This document shows, piece after piece, positions 1 to 8,966 of a stretch of 64,000 bases of DNA. The stretch comes from Cetobacterium sp050033475. Its GTDB lineage: Bacteria > Fusobacteriota > Fusobacteriia > Fusobacteriales > Fusobacteriaceae. The stretch's first letter is position 1; each line of letters opens with the position of its first letter. Under the pieces are notes generated by a model. That model saw only the letters and a program-made list of their open reading frames with translations. It was not told the DNA's origin and searched no databases. Made by a program: the position numbers and the translations under genes. Location of the stretch: contig NZ_CP188319.1 of assembly GCF_050033475.1 (NCBI RefSeq), forward strand, positions 1,240,001 through 1,304,000, read 5' to 3'.

Positions 1-902
1 CTGGAAAGAGTACTCTCTTAAGATGTTTGAATTTATTGGAAGAACCCAGTGAGGGAGATGTTTTTATAGATAATGTAAGTTTAAGAAATTTATCTTCTGG
101 GGAATTGAGAGAAAAAAGAAAAAAAATAGGAATGATATTTCAACATTTTAATTTAATGAAAAGTAGAACTGTTGGAAAAAATATAGAGTATCCCCTAAAG
201 GGAAGTGGTTTAAGTAAAAAAGAAATGGATGAGAGGGTAAATGAACTTTTAGATTTAGTAAATTTAAGAGATAAGAAAAATGTTTATCCATCTCAATTGA
301 GTGGTGGACAGAAACAAAGGGTGGGAATAGCAAGAGCCTTAGCAAACAATCCAGATATTTTACTTTGTGATGAGGCCACTTCTGCTCTAGATCCTGAGAC
401 AACAATTTCGATTTTAGAACTTTTAAAGGAAGTAAATGAAAAGTTAGGGGTAACAATTATATTGATAACCCATCAGATGGAGGTTATTAAGGAAATTTGT
501 CATAGGGTGGTTATTATGGAAGATGGAGAAGTTAAGGAGGAGGGAGATGTGATAGAAGTTTTTTCTAGACCAAAGGAACCTATAACTAAAAAATTTCTTT
601 CCTCAATTTTTAAGGATGAAAAGACAAGGGAATATTTAAAAAGATTAAATTTAAAGGCCAATGAAAAAATAGTTAAAATTTCCTATGTGGGCCACAGTAC
701 AGAGGAAGCTTATATTTCTAAAATTTCTAAAAATTATGATTTAGAAGCAAGTATCTTATATGGAGCAATAGAAATAATAAGGGATACACCTGTGGGGAAT
801 TTAATAGTGAAATTAAATGGAAAGGAAGAAAAAATTGCAGAGGCCTTGGAATATTTAGAAAGATGTGGAATTTATAAGGAGGTGTTGGATTATGTTAGAT
901 AA
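1..902 (+). CDS. metN: Methionine ABC transporter ATP-binding protein MetN (5' end outside window)
   Basis: ATPase of the MetNIQ importer, which hydrolyses ATP on the cytoplasmic face to drive uptake of methionine. The gene is cut by the window edge: the reading frame is open from base 3 and begins inside the Walker A motif (GKSTLLRCLNLLEEP). The ABC signature LSGGQKQRVGIARAL and the Walker B stretch ILLCDEATSALD follow. The last ~80 residues resemble the NIL regulatory domain that senses intracellular methionine in this family. The stop codon overlaps the start of metI, so the two are translationally coupled. Family is clear; the substrate is inferred from family and from metI and metQ downstream. 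Confidence 0.93.
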   Translation, partial: GKSTLLRCLNLLEEPSEGDVFIDNVSLRNLSSGELREKRKKIGMIFQHFNLMKSRTVGKNIEYPLKGSGLSKKEMDERVNELLDLVNLRDKKNVYPSQLSGGQKQRVGIARALANNPDILLCDEATSALDPETTISILELLKEVNEKLGVTIILITHQMEVIKEICHRVVIMEDGEVKEEGDVIEVFSRPKEPITKKFLSSIFKDEKTREYLKRLNLKANEKIVKISYVGHSTEEAYISKISKNYDLEASILYGAIEIIRDTPVGNLIVKLNGKEEKIAEALEYLERCGIYKEVLDYVR

Positions 903-1551
903 TGTAATTAAGTATCAAGAGGAAATGTTTGTGGCCCTGGGAGAAACTTTAATAATGGTTTCTGTGGCAGGAATAATTTCTACAATTTTAGGTTTAATTT
1001 TGGGAGTTATTTTAGTTGTAACTAAAAGAGGAGGAATTTTAGAAAATACTTTACTCAATGGAATATTGGGAAAAATTATAAATATTTTTAGATCAATTCC
1101 CTTTGTGATTTTATTGGCGGCTTTAATACCTGTAACTAGGTTTTTTGTAGGAACTACAATTGGATTAAAGGGAGCCTTGGTTCCATTAATATTTGGTTCA
1201 ACTCCCTTTGTGGCAAGACAGATTGAAGGGGCATTGTCCAATGTGGATAGGGGAGTGATTGAAGCGGCCTATGGAATGGGATCAACTCCTTGGGAAATAA
1301 TATATAGAGTTCTTTTAAGGGAAGCTTTACCAGAAATTATCTATGCCTTGATTATAACAACTGTAAGTTTAATAGGATTTTCTGCTGTGGCAGTGACAGT
1401 TGGAGGAGGAGGTCTAGGAGACTTTGCCATAAGATATGGGTATCAACATTTTAAAACAGATATTATGATAGTAACAATTGTAATTTTAGTAATTTTAATA
1501 ACATCTATTCAATGGGCTGGGGAAAAACTTTTGAAAAAAATAAAACATTAA
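892..1551 (+). CDS. metI: Methionine ABC transporter permease MetI
   Basis: Inner-membrane permease of the MetNIQ importer, 219 residues from the ATG at 892. I chose this start because AAGGAGG at 876-882 sits nine bases upstream, the protein then begins MLDNVIKYQEEM as MetI proteins do, and the gene overlaps the metN stop by 11 bases. An upstream in-frame start at 865 lacks this support. Five hydrophobic segments are visible. The permease-ATPase coupling (EAA) loop is seen around EAAYGMGSTPWEIIYRVLL. The length is normal for MetI. Confidence 0.95.
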   Translation: MLDNVIKYQEEMFVALGETLIMVSVAGIISTILGLILGVILVVTKRGGILENTLLNGILGKIINIFRSIPFVILLAALIPVTRFFVGTTIGLKGALVPLIFGSTPFVARQIEGALSNVDRGVIEAAYGMGSTPWEIIYRVLLREALPEIIYALIITTVSLIGFSAVAVTVGGGGLGDFAIRYGYQHFKTDIMIVTIVILVILITSIQWAGEKLLKKIKH

Positions 1552-1575
1552 TTTTAAATATAGAGGAGGGAATAT

Positions 1576-2391
1576 ATGAAAGTGATAAAGGGTCTATTTG
1601 TAGGTTTAGTATTATTATTGGGATTGGGTGGTTGTGGAGAAAAAACTTCCGAGGAAAATAATAGGAAAGTTGTTAAGTTAGGAATCAGTGGAGATGAAAA
1701 TATTATATGGGAAAATGTTAGGGATACTCTAAAAAAAGAGGGAATAGATTTAAAATTTATAAGTTTTGGGGATTATATTAGACCTAACATTGCCTTGAAT
1801 GAAAAGGAAATAGATATAAATGCTTTTCAGACAGAAATATATTTTGATAATTTCAAAAAGGAGCATAATTTAAATATTGTAAATTTAGGTTATACGGTCT
1901 TGGCTCCAATGGGAATATATTCTAAAAAAATAAAAAATATTTCAGAATTGAAGGATGGAGCCACAGTGGCAATTCCCAATGATAGTTCCAATGGAGGAAG
2001 AGCTCTGTTGTTATTGGAAGATGGAGGACTTATAAAGGTGGATAAAAGTTCAGGAGCTCTACCAAGAGTAAAGGATATTTTAGAAAATCCAAAAAATTTA
2101 AAAATTGTGGAATTGGTGGCAACTCAAATTCCCAGATCCTTAGAAGATGTGGACATGGCAGCGATAAATAATGGTGTAGCAGTTCAAGGTGGATACTCTC
2201 CTTTGGAAGATTCTATATTTATTGAAGATCCTAAAAATGAAAGAATGAAATTATATTTTAATATAGTTGCAGCTAGGGAGGACAATAAAAATAGAGAGGA
2301 AATAAAAAGAGTTCTAGAGGTTTATCAAAGTCCTGAAAATAAAAAAATAATAGATGATTATTATAAGGGATCATCTGTGGCAGTATTTTAA
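1576..2391 (+). CDS. metQ: Methionine-binding lipoprotein MetQ (NlpA family)
   Basis: Substrate-binding lipoprotein of the methionine importer, 271 residues. It begins with a lipoprotein signal peptide ending in the lipobox LGGC (cysteine near residue 20) and then has the NlpA/MetQ fold sequence, including INAFQTEIYFDNF and the VNLGYTVLAPMGIYSKK strand region typical of the family. AGGAGGG precedes the ATG. Only 24 bases separate it from metI, so metNIQ form one operon. The exact ligand (L-Met, D-Met or a short peptide) is not decided by the sequence. Confidence 0.94.
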   Translation: MKVIKGLFVGLVLLLGLGGCGEKTSEENNRKVVKLGISGDENIIWENVRDTLKKEGIDLKFISFGDYIRPNIALNEKEIDINAFQTEIYFDNFKKEHNLNIVNLGYTVLAPMGIYSKKIKNISELKDGATVAIPNDSSNGGRALLLLEDGGLIKVDKSSGALPRVKDILENPKNLKIVELVATQIPRSLEDVDMAAINNGVAVQGGYSPLEDSIFIEDPKNERMKLYFNIVAAREDNKNREEIKRVLEVYQSPENKKIIDDYYKGSSVAVF

Positions 2392-2433
2392 AAATAAATA
2401 TTTAAAAAATAAAAATAAAGTGGGGGAATAAAT

Positions 2434-3606
2434 ATGAAGGAAAGAATAAAATTATTTTTAGATGAAAACAAAGAAAAGTTTATAGGAATAAGCCAAGAAA
2501 TTTATAAAAATCCAGAAATTGGAAATAAAGAATACTTTGCATCAAATTTATTAGGGAAAACTTTGGAAGAATATGGATTTGAAGTTGAATATGGTATAGG
2601 GGGCCATGAAACAGGGTTTATAGGAAGAAAAAAATCAACTTTGGGGCCAGGGGCAAGAATAGCATATTTGGCAGAGTATGATGCATTACCTGAGTTAGGT
2701 CATGGATGTGGGCATAATATAATAGGAGCAATATCTGTGGGAGGTGCCATAGCTCTTGGGGAATTATTGGATGAAGTTCCTGGGGAAGTTGTAGTTTACG
2801 GTTGTCCTGCAGAGGAGGGAGGAGAAAATGGAAGTGCTAAGGGCTCCTATGTTAGGGAAAATCTTTTTGATGGAATAGATGTGGCAATGATAATACATCC
2901 TGGAAGTGAGCACAGTGCTACCAAAAATAGTTTGGCAGTAAATCCCTTGGACTTTGAATTTTTTGGAGTTAGTTCCCATGCAGCTGCAGCACCTGAACAT
3001 GGAAAGAATGCTTTAGATGCTTTAATACATTTTTTCAATGGGATAGGAACTTTAAGACAGCATGTTCCTTCAGATGTAAAAATTCATGGAATAATAACCC
3101 ATGGAGGAGAGGCTCCCAATATAATTCCAGATTATACCAAGGGGAGATTTTTTCTAAGGGCAAGTACCAAGGAGGGGTGTGATGCTTTAACTGAGAAGGT
3201 AATAAGAATTGCAGAGGGAGCAGCACTTATGAATGATTGCACAGTAAAGGTTTCTAATTTTCAAAATAGAGTGGATAATTTAAAACCAGTAAAATATTTT
3301 GATGAAATCTATGGGGAAGTTATGGAAGAGTTGGGAATTAAAATAAATAAAAATTCCAAGAGAGGATTTGGTTCTACAGATGTGGGAAATGTCAGTCACG
3401 TGGTTCCAACTATACATCCTACAATAAAAATATGTGAGGAGAATGTTTGTGGTCATACGGTGGAATTTTTAGAGGCTTCTGGTTCACCAAGGGGAGATGA
3501 AGGAGTTATTTTAGGAAGTAAGGCCTTGGGAATTTTAGGATTAAAAATACTGAGGGAAGAAAATATTTTAGAAAATATAAAGAGGGAATTTAAAAGGTTA
3601 GGATAA
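2434..3606 (+). CDS. M20 family amidohydrolase (AbgB / N-acyl-amino-acid hydrolase type)
   Basis: Predicted zinc-dependent amidohydrolase of 390 residues. Visible metal-site motifs are GHGCGHN (about residues 88-94), PAEEGGENG and a later conserved histidine in MIIHPG; the dimerisation segment SSHAAAAPEHGKNALDA is typical of the M20D/AbgB branch. Members cleave N-acyl or p-aminobenzoyl amino acids. It lies 42 bases after metQ and has its own ribosome site (GGGGGAA), so it is probably the last gene of the met operon. A plausible but unproven role is releasing methionine or another amino acid from an N-acyl conjugate. Confidence 0.85.
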   Translation: MKERIKLFLDENKEKFIGISQEIYKNPEIGNKEYFASNLLGKTLEEYGFEVEYGIGGHETGFIGRKKSTLGPGARIAYLAEYDALPELGHGCGHNIIGAISVGGAIALGELLDEVPGEVVVYGCPAEEGGENGSAKGSYVRENLFDGIDVAMIIHPGSEHSATKNSLAVNPLDFEFFGVSSHAAAAPEHGKNALDALIHFFNGIGTLRQHVPSDVKIHGIITHGGEAPNIIPDYTKGRFFLRASTKEGCDALTEKVIRIAEGAALMNDCTVKVSNFQNRVDNLKPVKYFDEIYGEVMEELGIKINKNSKRGFGSTDVGNVSHVVPTIHPTIKICEENVCGHTVEFLEASGSPRGDEGVILGSKALGILGLKILREENILENIKREFKRLG

Positions 3607-3622
3607 TATCCTACCTTTTTTT
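3592..3622 (+). terminator. Intrinsic terminator of the metNIQ-amidohydrolase operon
   Basis: A hairpin with arms AAAAGGTTAGGAT and ATCCTACCTTTT overlaps the end of the amidohydrolase gene and runs into a T stretch. It closes the first operon. Confidence 0.8.
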
Positions 3623-3750
3623 ATTGTATAACAGTGACATAAATATATAAATAACACATATAATATGTTAAATGTATGTCTAATATAAGGTTTGTAAATA
3701 ATAAAATAACTTAAATTATAAAATTTAAATAACGGTTTAATGAAAAATAA

Positions 3751-3779
3751 TTGAAAAATAAATTACATAGTTATATACT
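3751..3779 (+). promoter_or_regulatory. Sigma70-type promoter for the lipoprotein cluster
   Basis: TTGAAA at 3751-3756 and TATACT at 3774-3779 are separated by 17 bases and lie 34 bases upstream of the first lipoprotein gene. The rest of the 200-base gap is AT-rich without other structure that I can see. Confidence 0.6.
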
Positions 3780-3812
3780 GTTCTGTGCTAAAAAAGAGAT
3801 AATGGAGGAATG

Positions 3813-4382
3813 ATGAAAAATAAAATAATTTTATTGGGAATAATGTTTGGAATAGTAGGATGTACTAATAATAGTGCAAAGGCAACAGCTATTCCACAGC
3901 AACCACAACAATATATGGTACAAAATCAATTGGCGGGAATGCCTAATTGGATAATGGTTCCAGAGGTTGAAGGAGCAACAGCAGCAGTAGGAAGTGCAAG
4001 AATAGGAAAAGCAGGAATTCAATTTGCAAGAACAAAGGCAATGTTAAATGCTAGAGCGGAATTGGCAAGAACTATAGAATCTAAAGTAAAAAATCTATTG
4101 AAGGATTATACAAATTCTGTTGGAATGGGAGACGATGAAACAGTAGAAAGTGTAACTACAAATGTGTCAAAGGCAGTGGCAAATCAAACTTTAAAAGGAT
4201 CTAGACAGGTTGATATGTTCTTAGCACCAAATAATGAGCTATATGTTTTAGTTGCAGTTCCTAATGAAGACTTAAAAGAAGATGTAAAAAATCAATTTAA
4301 AAGCGATGAAAAATTATATCAAGAATTTAAAGCAGATCAAGGATTTAAAGAATTAGATGCTGAGATTGAGAAAAATTTATAG
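3813..4382 (+). CDS. LPP20-family lipoprotein
   Basis: Predicted lipoprotein of 189 residues. The signal peptide ends in IVGCTNN, giving a lipid-modified cysteine near residue 16. The mature part has the LPP20 pattern: a loop after ATAAVGSARIGKAG, then a helix (KAMLNARAELARTIESKVKN) and an amphipathic strand region ending in LYVLVAVPNEDLK. I prefer the ATG at 3813 over the one at 3810, because GGAGG at 3804-3808 is too close to the first. It opens a cluster of seven exported proteins. The LPP20 family has members at the outer membrane, but its function is not defined. Confidence 0.8.
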   Translation: MKNKIILLGIMFGIVGCTNNSAKATAIPQQPQQYMVQNQLAGMPNWIMVPEVEGATAAVGSARIGKAGIQFARTKAMLNARAELARTIESKVKNLLKDYTNSVGMGDDETVESVTTNVSKAVANQTLKGSRQVDMFLAPNNELYVLVAVPNEDLKEDVKNQFKSDEKLYQEFKADQGFKELDAEIEKNL

Positions 4383-4746
4383 TTTTATTTTATTTTTCTT
4401 ATTAGGAAGTATTAGTTACTGTGCAATTGATGATTGGATTAATAATTTTTCTGAAATTTCAAAGGAATATCCATATAAATATTATGGAATAGGCATTGCA
4501 AAGAAACATATTAGAGGAAAAAGTGAGCAGAAAAAATTAGCTCTAGAGAGAGCTTTAGAAGAAATAGCATCGCAAAAAAAATCACAAATATCCAGTTATA
4601 TTCAATCATATGAAACAGATCAAGGGAGTTCAACAAAATCTTTAAGTTCTAAAGAAGTTTCCAATGTAAGTATAACCTCAAAAATTATAGAGATTCAAGA
4701 AAATATAGCAACAGGGGAAATATATGTTGTTGTAGGAGCAAATTAA
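4357..4746 (+). CDS. Small exported LPP20-like protein
   Basis: 129-residue protein with an N-terminal signal peptide (IYSFILFFLLGSISYCAID) and no clear lipobox. The mature part again shows the LPP20 pattern: YYGIGIAKKHIRGKSEQKK, then a helix LALERALEEIASQKK, then a strand region EIQENIATGEIYVVVGAN. It overlaps the end of the preceding lipoprotein gene by 26 bases and has no strong ribosome site of its own, which suggests coupled translation. It appears to be a diverged partner or duplicate of its neighbour. Function unknown. Confidence 0.7.
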   Translation: MLRLRKIYSFILFFLLGSISYCAIDDWINNFSEISKEYPYKYYGIGIAKKHIRGKSEQKKLALERALEEIASQKKSQISSYIQSYETDQGSSTKSLSSKEVSNVSITSKIIEIQENIATGEIYVVVGAN

Positions 4747-4756
4747 GGGGGATATT

Positions 4757-5881
4757 TTGAAAAAAAAAGTCTTAATTTTTCTAAGTATTATTTCATCTCT
4801 AAGTTTTTCTAATGATTATAGTAGTGAATATGAAAAATATAAAGAAAATAGATTAGAAATGTATTCTAGCTATAAGAAAGAGATAGAAAGAAGATTTAAT
4901 AATTATAAAAATAATATCTCAGAACAGTGGAAAGAAATAGAGGTTCCAGATAATTATAAGTGGGTTGAATACAATAATAATTATAAGGAAAAAACAGTAG
5001 TAGATTATAAGGATGAAAATATAAGAATTGAAGTAATTGTTCCTAAAAAAAGTTCTCAAAAAGAAAATGAGAAAAAAATCTTAAAAAATATGGAAAAAAT
5101 TATGGAACAACATGTGAAAAATGCTTCTAAAAAAAATCCATATTTAAAAGAAAATGAAGTCATAAATTCTTCAGAATTAATTGTGGGAGATATTTATAAA
5201 ATTCAAAATTCAGATAAAGTCAATAATGAAAAAATAAAAAATATATTAAAAGATGCTAATTTAAAAAAGAAAAGTGCTAAAAATTCTGGAGAAGAGGTAA
5301 TAGAAGTTACAATACCTTTTCCGAAGGATGGAATTTTAGTAAAAGCTAAAAAATATAAAGAGGATGTAAATAAAAGAGCAGTGGAATATAAAGTAGATAA
5401 ATCTTTAATATATGCAATTATTCATTCAGAAAGTGGATATAATCCCATGGCAAGATCTGCAGTTCCTGCTTATGGATTAATGCAAATAGTTCCTACCAGT
5501 GCAGGAAAAGCTATAACTGAGAGATTGTATGGTAAGGCAAGAATATTAAGTCCAGAATATTTATATAATGGAAGTAAAAATATAGAGGCAGGAACAAATT
5601 ATATAAACTTCTTATACTATTATTATTTTGATAAGGTAAAGGATCCAGTATCGAGAAAATATTGCACAATAGCTGCTTATAATACAGGAGCAGGAAATGT
5701 TGCAAAGGCCTTTACAGGTAAAACCAAAATTAGACCTGCTGTAGAAATTATAAATAAAATGTCTAGTAAGGAAGTTTATTATAAATTATTAAAAAGTTTA
5801 CCCTATGATGAAACAAAGGGATATTTAAAAAAAGTTTCCACAAGGGATAGATATTATAAAACAAAAAGTGGAGAGATATAA
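4757..5881 (+). CDS. Lytic transglycosylase with C-terminal SLT domain (MltC-like layout)
   Basis: 374-residue exported murein hydrolase. TTG start at 4757, with AAGGGGG five bases upstream. A signal peptide is followed by a charged, coiled-coil-rich region (to about residue 200) and then a C-terminal SLT domain. The catalytic glutamate is E225 in IIHSESGYNPMARS, followed by the substrate-groove motifs YGLMQIVP and AAYNTGAGNV. Such enzymes cleave the MurNAc-GlcNAc bond with formation of a 1,6-anhydro end. The N-terminal extension resembles MltC in organisation, though I see no lipobox. Its place between LPP20-type genes suggests a peptidoglycan-linked envelope complex. Confidence 0.85.
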   Translation: MKKKVLIFLSIISSLSFSNDYSSEYEKYKENRLEMYSSYKKEIERRFNNYKNNISEQWKEIEVPDNYKWVEYNNNYKEKTVVDYKDENIRIEVIVPKKSSQKENEKKILKNMEKIMEQHVKNASKKNPYLKENEVINSSELIVGDIYKIQNSDKVNNEKIKNILKDANLKKKSAKNSGEEVIEVTIPFPKDGILVKAKKYKEDVNKRAVEYKVDKSLIYAIIHSESGYNPMARSAVPAYGLMQIVPTSAGKAITERLYGKARILSPEYLYNGSKNIEAGTNYINFLYYYYFDKVKDPVSRKYCTIAAYNTGAGNVAKAFTGKTKIRPAVEIINKMSSKEVYYKLLKSLPYDETKGYLKKVSTRDRYYKTKSGEI

Positions 5882-5883
5882 TA

Positions 5884-7062
5884 GTGAATAAAAAAATAAT
5901 AGGAAGTTTATTTTTAATTTTAAGTTCCTTTGCATTTGGAGAAAGGGTAAAAGTAGACATTAGAAGTGATATTCCAGGAGTTTTATATATAGAAAATGAA
6001 AAGATTAAAGATATAGACTTAGGGGATATTTACAGTGGAAGATATGAAAGTGGGTCTTATACTTTTACTTTGAAAAATACTAGGGGAATTTATCAAAAAA
6101 ATATAACTATAGGTTCTGGGGAAAATAAAATATTTTTCACAGAAAAGGATTTAGTAAAAAAAATTCAAGAAGAAAAGCCAAAGGTAATCGTTAAAACTGT
6201 AGTTAAGGAAAAAATTGTTGAGGTTCCAATATATATAAAAGAAGAAGTAAAAGAAGTACCAAGTGAAAAAAATATAGAAAAACAAGAAAGTCCTAAAATA
6301 GAAAAGCAAATTTCTAAGGATTTAGTTATTACCCAGGAAAATTTTAATAAAATTTTAACTGAATATATTATAAACCTAAAGGGATATGAGATAAATACTA
6401 CTTTGAAAAAATATACAATTGAACCTAATGAAGAAACTGAAAGAAACTTCTATTTAATAGGGGAAGATGGAGAGAGATTATCTAGAGAAACCTATGATTA
6501 CGGAAGAATAGAAGAATTGATGGAAAAGGGACTAGTTGTTGTGGAATATTCCTTTAAAATAAAAGATGAATTTTATAATAGTTTAGTTAATTTTTTCTTG
6601 AAATTTAAAATTCTTAAAACCTATGGTACAGATAATTTGAATTATATAAAAACTAATGATGAAAGTTATTATATGGGAACTTCTACTTATGGGGACTTTG
6701 TAGGAAATAATGTTTTTGAAAAATTATATGAATATAGTTATTTAAATAAAAAAGAAGTTAAAAAATATGGAAATAAATTATTGAAAATAGAAATAAGTCC
6801 TCAAGTATGTTTATATAAAAAAAATGGTGAATTATATAGCAATTATAAAAATTCTTCTAATAGAAATAATCAATGTATTAATTTAAGAGAATTAGGATAT
6901 ATAGATATAAACTGCTTGGGATTAGGAAAAAGGGATTATTATCTCGATAATTTATTACTTCTCCTTAAAGGAAATGAAAATATTAAAATGTCCTATGAAT
7001 TATTAGTTCCAAGGAAAGATTTGAAGAATATAGCCAGTGTAAAAATAAGGAGTATAAATTAA
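5884..7062 (+). CDS. Exported hypothetical protein with PEGA-like N-terminal domain
   Basis: 392 residues, GTG start two bases after the transglycosylase stop. A signal peptide (KIIGSLFLILSSFAFGE) leads into a beta-rich segment of about 75 residues that resembles a PEGA-type repeat (VKVDIRSDIPGVLYIENEKI ... GSYTFTLKN). A low-complexity Lys/Glu/Pro/Val linker follows (residues ~95-150), then an unrecognised C-terminal domain with several aromatic-rich stretches. I do not recognise the C-terminal domain. The tight spacing on both sides places it in the same transcription unit. Confidence 0.6.
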   Translation: MNKKIIGSLFLILSSFAFGERVKVDIRSDIPGVLYIENEKIKDIDLGDIYSGRYESGSYTFTLKNTRGIYQKNITIGSGENKIFFTEKDLVKKIQEEKPKVIVKTVVKEKIVEVPIYIKEEVKEVPSEKNIEKQESPKIEKQISKDLVITQENFNKILTEYIINLKGYEINTTLKKYTIEPNEETERNFYLIGEDGERLSRETYDYGRIEELMEKGLVVVEYSFKIKDEFYNSLVNFFLKFKILKTYGTDNLNYIKTNDESYYMGTSTYGDFVGNNVFEKLYEYSYLNKKEVKKYGNKLLKIEISPQVCLYKKNGELYSNYKNSSNRNNQCINLRELGYIDINCLGLGKRDYYLDNLLLLLKGNENIKMSYELLVPRKDLKNIASVKIRSIN

Positions 7063-7063
7063 A

Positions 7064-7996
7064 ATGAAAAAATTTAATATGATGATTATACTTTTATTTT
7101 TATTAAGCTTTTCTCTTTATGGAAAAGAAATTATAGGAATAGGTATAGGAAAAAATGAAAAAACAGCTAAGGATATGGCATTAAAAGATTTGTCAGATAA
7201 TATTTCTGTGGATGTTATGAGTGAAAGTGATATTTTTTCAGAAGAAAGTAATTCAGATTTTAATATGGATAATAAAATTAGAATGAAAAGTTTTTCCAAT
7301 CATTTTTTAATGGGACTTAAATATGAAATTACAAAAATTGGAAAAGAATATAAAGTTAAAGCTATATTAGATGATGATAGTATAAGAATTTATGAAAATT
7401 CCATAGTGAAAATAGATGAAGAGATTAAAGAACTTATGAAGCCACAGAGTGATTTAAAGGAACATTTGAAAAATTTGCAACTGGTTCAAGACAAACTTTC
7501 CCAAAGAGAAAAATTTACAGATGTATTGACATATATAGGAGTGGAAAATATAAGAGATAAAGAAATTTCCATGGGCAAAATAAAAAGAGAAATTAAAAAA
7601 GCGAAAGAATCTTTAAATAAAAAAGTCATTGTCTATGTAGATGTTAGAGGAGAGATTTCAAAAAATCAAAGGGTTCAATTATTGAATAAAATTAAAAGGT
7701 CCACAGAGGATGAAAGAATTGTAATTACAGGTATGGATAAAAATATTAACTATTTTGTAGATGTAGATGTCAATGAAATGATAGAAAAAGTAATACCTGA
7801 AACAGCAATTAAACCAAAAAGATATGTGGCAGAATATAATTGTATGGTTATTATAACTGATGATAAAACAGGAAAAGATATATGTTCAAAAACTATTTCT
7901 AATAGTATTGAGGGTTATAATGAAAGAATTCTTAAGGAAAATTTATTAGATAATATTGGAGAAAATATATTTGGAGAATTATCAAAAAATATCTAG
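7064..7996 (+). CDS. Exported LPP20-domain protein
   Basis: 310 residues beginning with a signal peptide (FNMMIILLFLLSFSLYGKE) and then IIGIGIGKNEKTAKDMALKD, the LPP20-type loop-plus-helix start. A central charged helix region (about residues 120-190) is followed by a C-terminal region that looks like a separate small domain. It starts one base after the preceding stop. It is the third LPP20-like member of the cluster. Specific function unknown. Confidence 0.65.
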   Translation: MKKFNMMIILLFLLSFSLYGKEIIGIGIGKNEKTAKDMALKDLSDNISVDVMSESDIFSEESNSDFNMDNKIRMKSFSNHFLMGLKYEITKIGKEYKVKAILDDDSIRIYENSIVKIDEEIKELMKPQSDLKEHLKNLQLVQDKLSQREKFTDVLTYIGVENIRDKEISMGKIKREIKKAKESLNKKVIVYVDVRGEISKNQRVQLLNKIKRSTEDERIVITGMDKNINYFVDVDVNEMIEKVIPETAIKPKRYVAEYNCMVIITDDKTGKDICSKTISNSIEGYNERILKENLLDNIGENIFGELSKNI

Positions 7997-8005
7997 GGAG
8001 ATAAA

Positions 8006-8929
8006 ATGAAAAAGATAGGATTATTATTGGTAGCCTTGAGTTTATTGGGAGGTTGTGCTAATACTAGTAAAAATTTAATCAATATGGAAGGTTTTAGACA
8101 TTATCAAAGTGATAAGCAAATTGTACCAAAGAGAAATATCATGGTGGAATCCTTTGATAATAGAACAAGATATGGAAGAGGAAAATTTTTAAATTTTGGA
8201 ACTGAGGTAATTTCTACAGAGATGAGTAAAACCCAAAGATTTAAAATTGTAGAAAGAGACCCAAAAAAATTAGCTGCAATAAAGAAAGAATTAAATTTTA
8301 TGGCTAATTCAGCAGAGAGAGAAAGTAAATTATCTAAAAACTTAAGATTAGATGAAGCTGAATTTGCAATTTTTGGAACTTTAACTTCCTTTGGAGTTCA
8401 AGAAATTCAAAAAAATACCTTAGTATCTACAAGTTTAACACAGGTTGTTAGAGCTACTGTGGATATAAAAGTTATGGAATTGGCCACAGGACAAACTTGG
8501 TCTGAAACTGGAGAGTTTGAAAGTGAAGATGGATCAGGAACAGTATTAAGTTTAGGAAGTGGAAAATCTTACAATGAAAATTTTGAAGAAAGAGCTGTTC
8601 GTGGAGCTATAGTTGATGCCATGAATAAAGTAATTAATAGAATAGATAATACTCCTTGGAATGCAATGGGAAAAGTTGTAGGAAATAAGGTTTATATTAA
8701 GGGTGTAGGAAAAGAAAGTAATTTAAAAATAGGAACTAAATTAGATATATATACAAAGGGACAAAAAATCTATGTGGATGATGAATTTTTAGGATTTGCA
8801 GAGGAGAATGTTGGAACTGCAATAGTTGAAAATTATATCAGTGGAGGTAAGGAAGGATCTATAGGAAACTATAGTGGAAAATCTTGCAATAATATGGAAG
8901 TAATTGTCAGAATAAGTAAGCAACAATAA
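8006..8929 (+). CDS. CsgG-family lipoprotein
   Basis: 307-residue lipoprotein with lipobox LGGCANT (cysteine near residue 17). The mature protein follows the CsgG/LpoB-type pattern: KRNIMVESFDNRTRYGRG, then FGTEVISTEMSKTQRFKIVERD, then a helical part and AEFAIFGTLTSFG with VRATVDIKVMELATGQTW. In curli systems CsgG forms the outer-membrane secretion pore; related proteins act as accessory lipoproteins. No curlin-like gene is visible here, so a curli role is not supported. Ribosome site AGGGAG precedes the ATG. Probably an envelope lipoprotein working with the neighbouring LPP20 proteins. Confidence 0.75.
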   Translation: MKKIGLLLVALSLLGGCANTSKNLINMEGFRHYQSDKQIVPKRNIMVESFDNRTRYGRGKFLNFGTEVISTEMSKTQRFKIVERDPKKLAAIKKELNFMANSAERESKLSKNLRLDEAEFAIFGTLTSFGVQEIQKNTLVSTSLTQVVRATVDIKVMELATGQTWSETGEFESEDGSGTVLSLGSGKSYNENFEERAVRGAIVDAMNKVINRIDNTPWNAMGKVVGNKVYIKGVGKESNLKIGTKLDIYTKGQKIYVDDEFLGFAEENVGTAIVENYISGGKEGSIGNYSGKSCNNMEVIVRISKQQ

Positions 8930-8966
8930 ATAACATATATAAAAGTACATAAGGAGAAAGAAATCA

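Noticed and set aside
865..1551. Longer MetI starting at 865
   Set aside because: The ribosome site at 876-882 lies inside that extension and points to 892; the added residues do not look like MetI.
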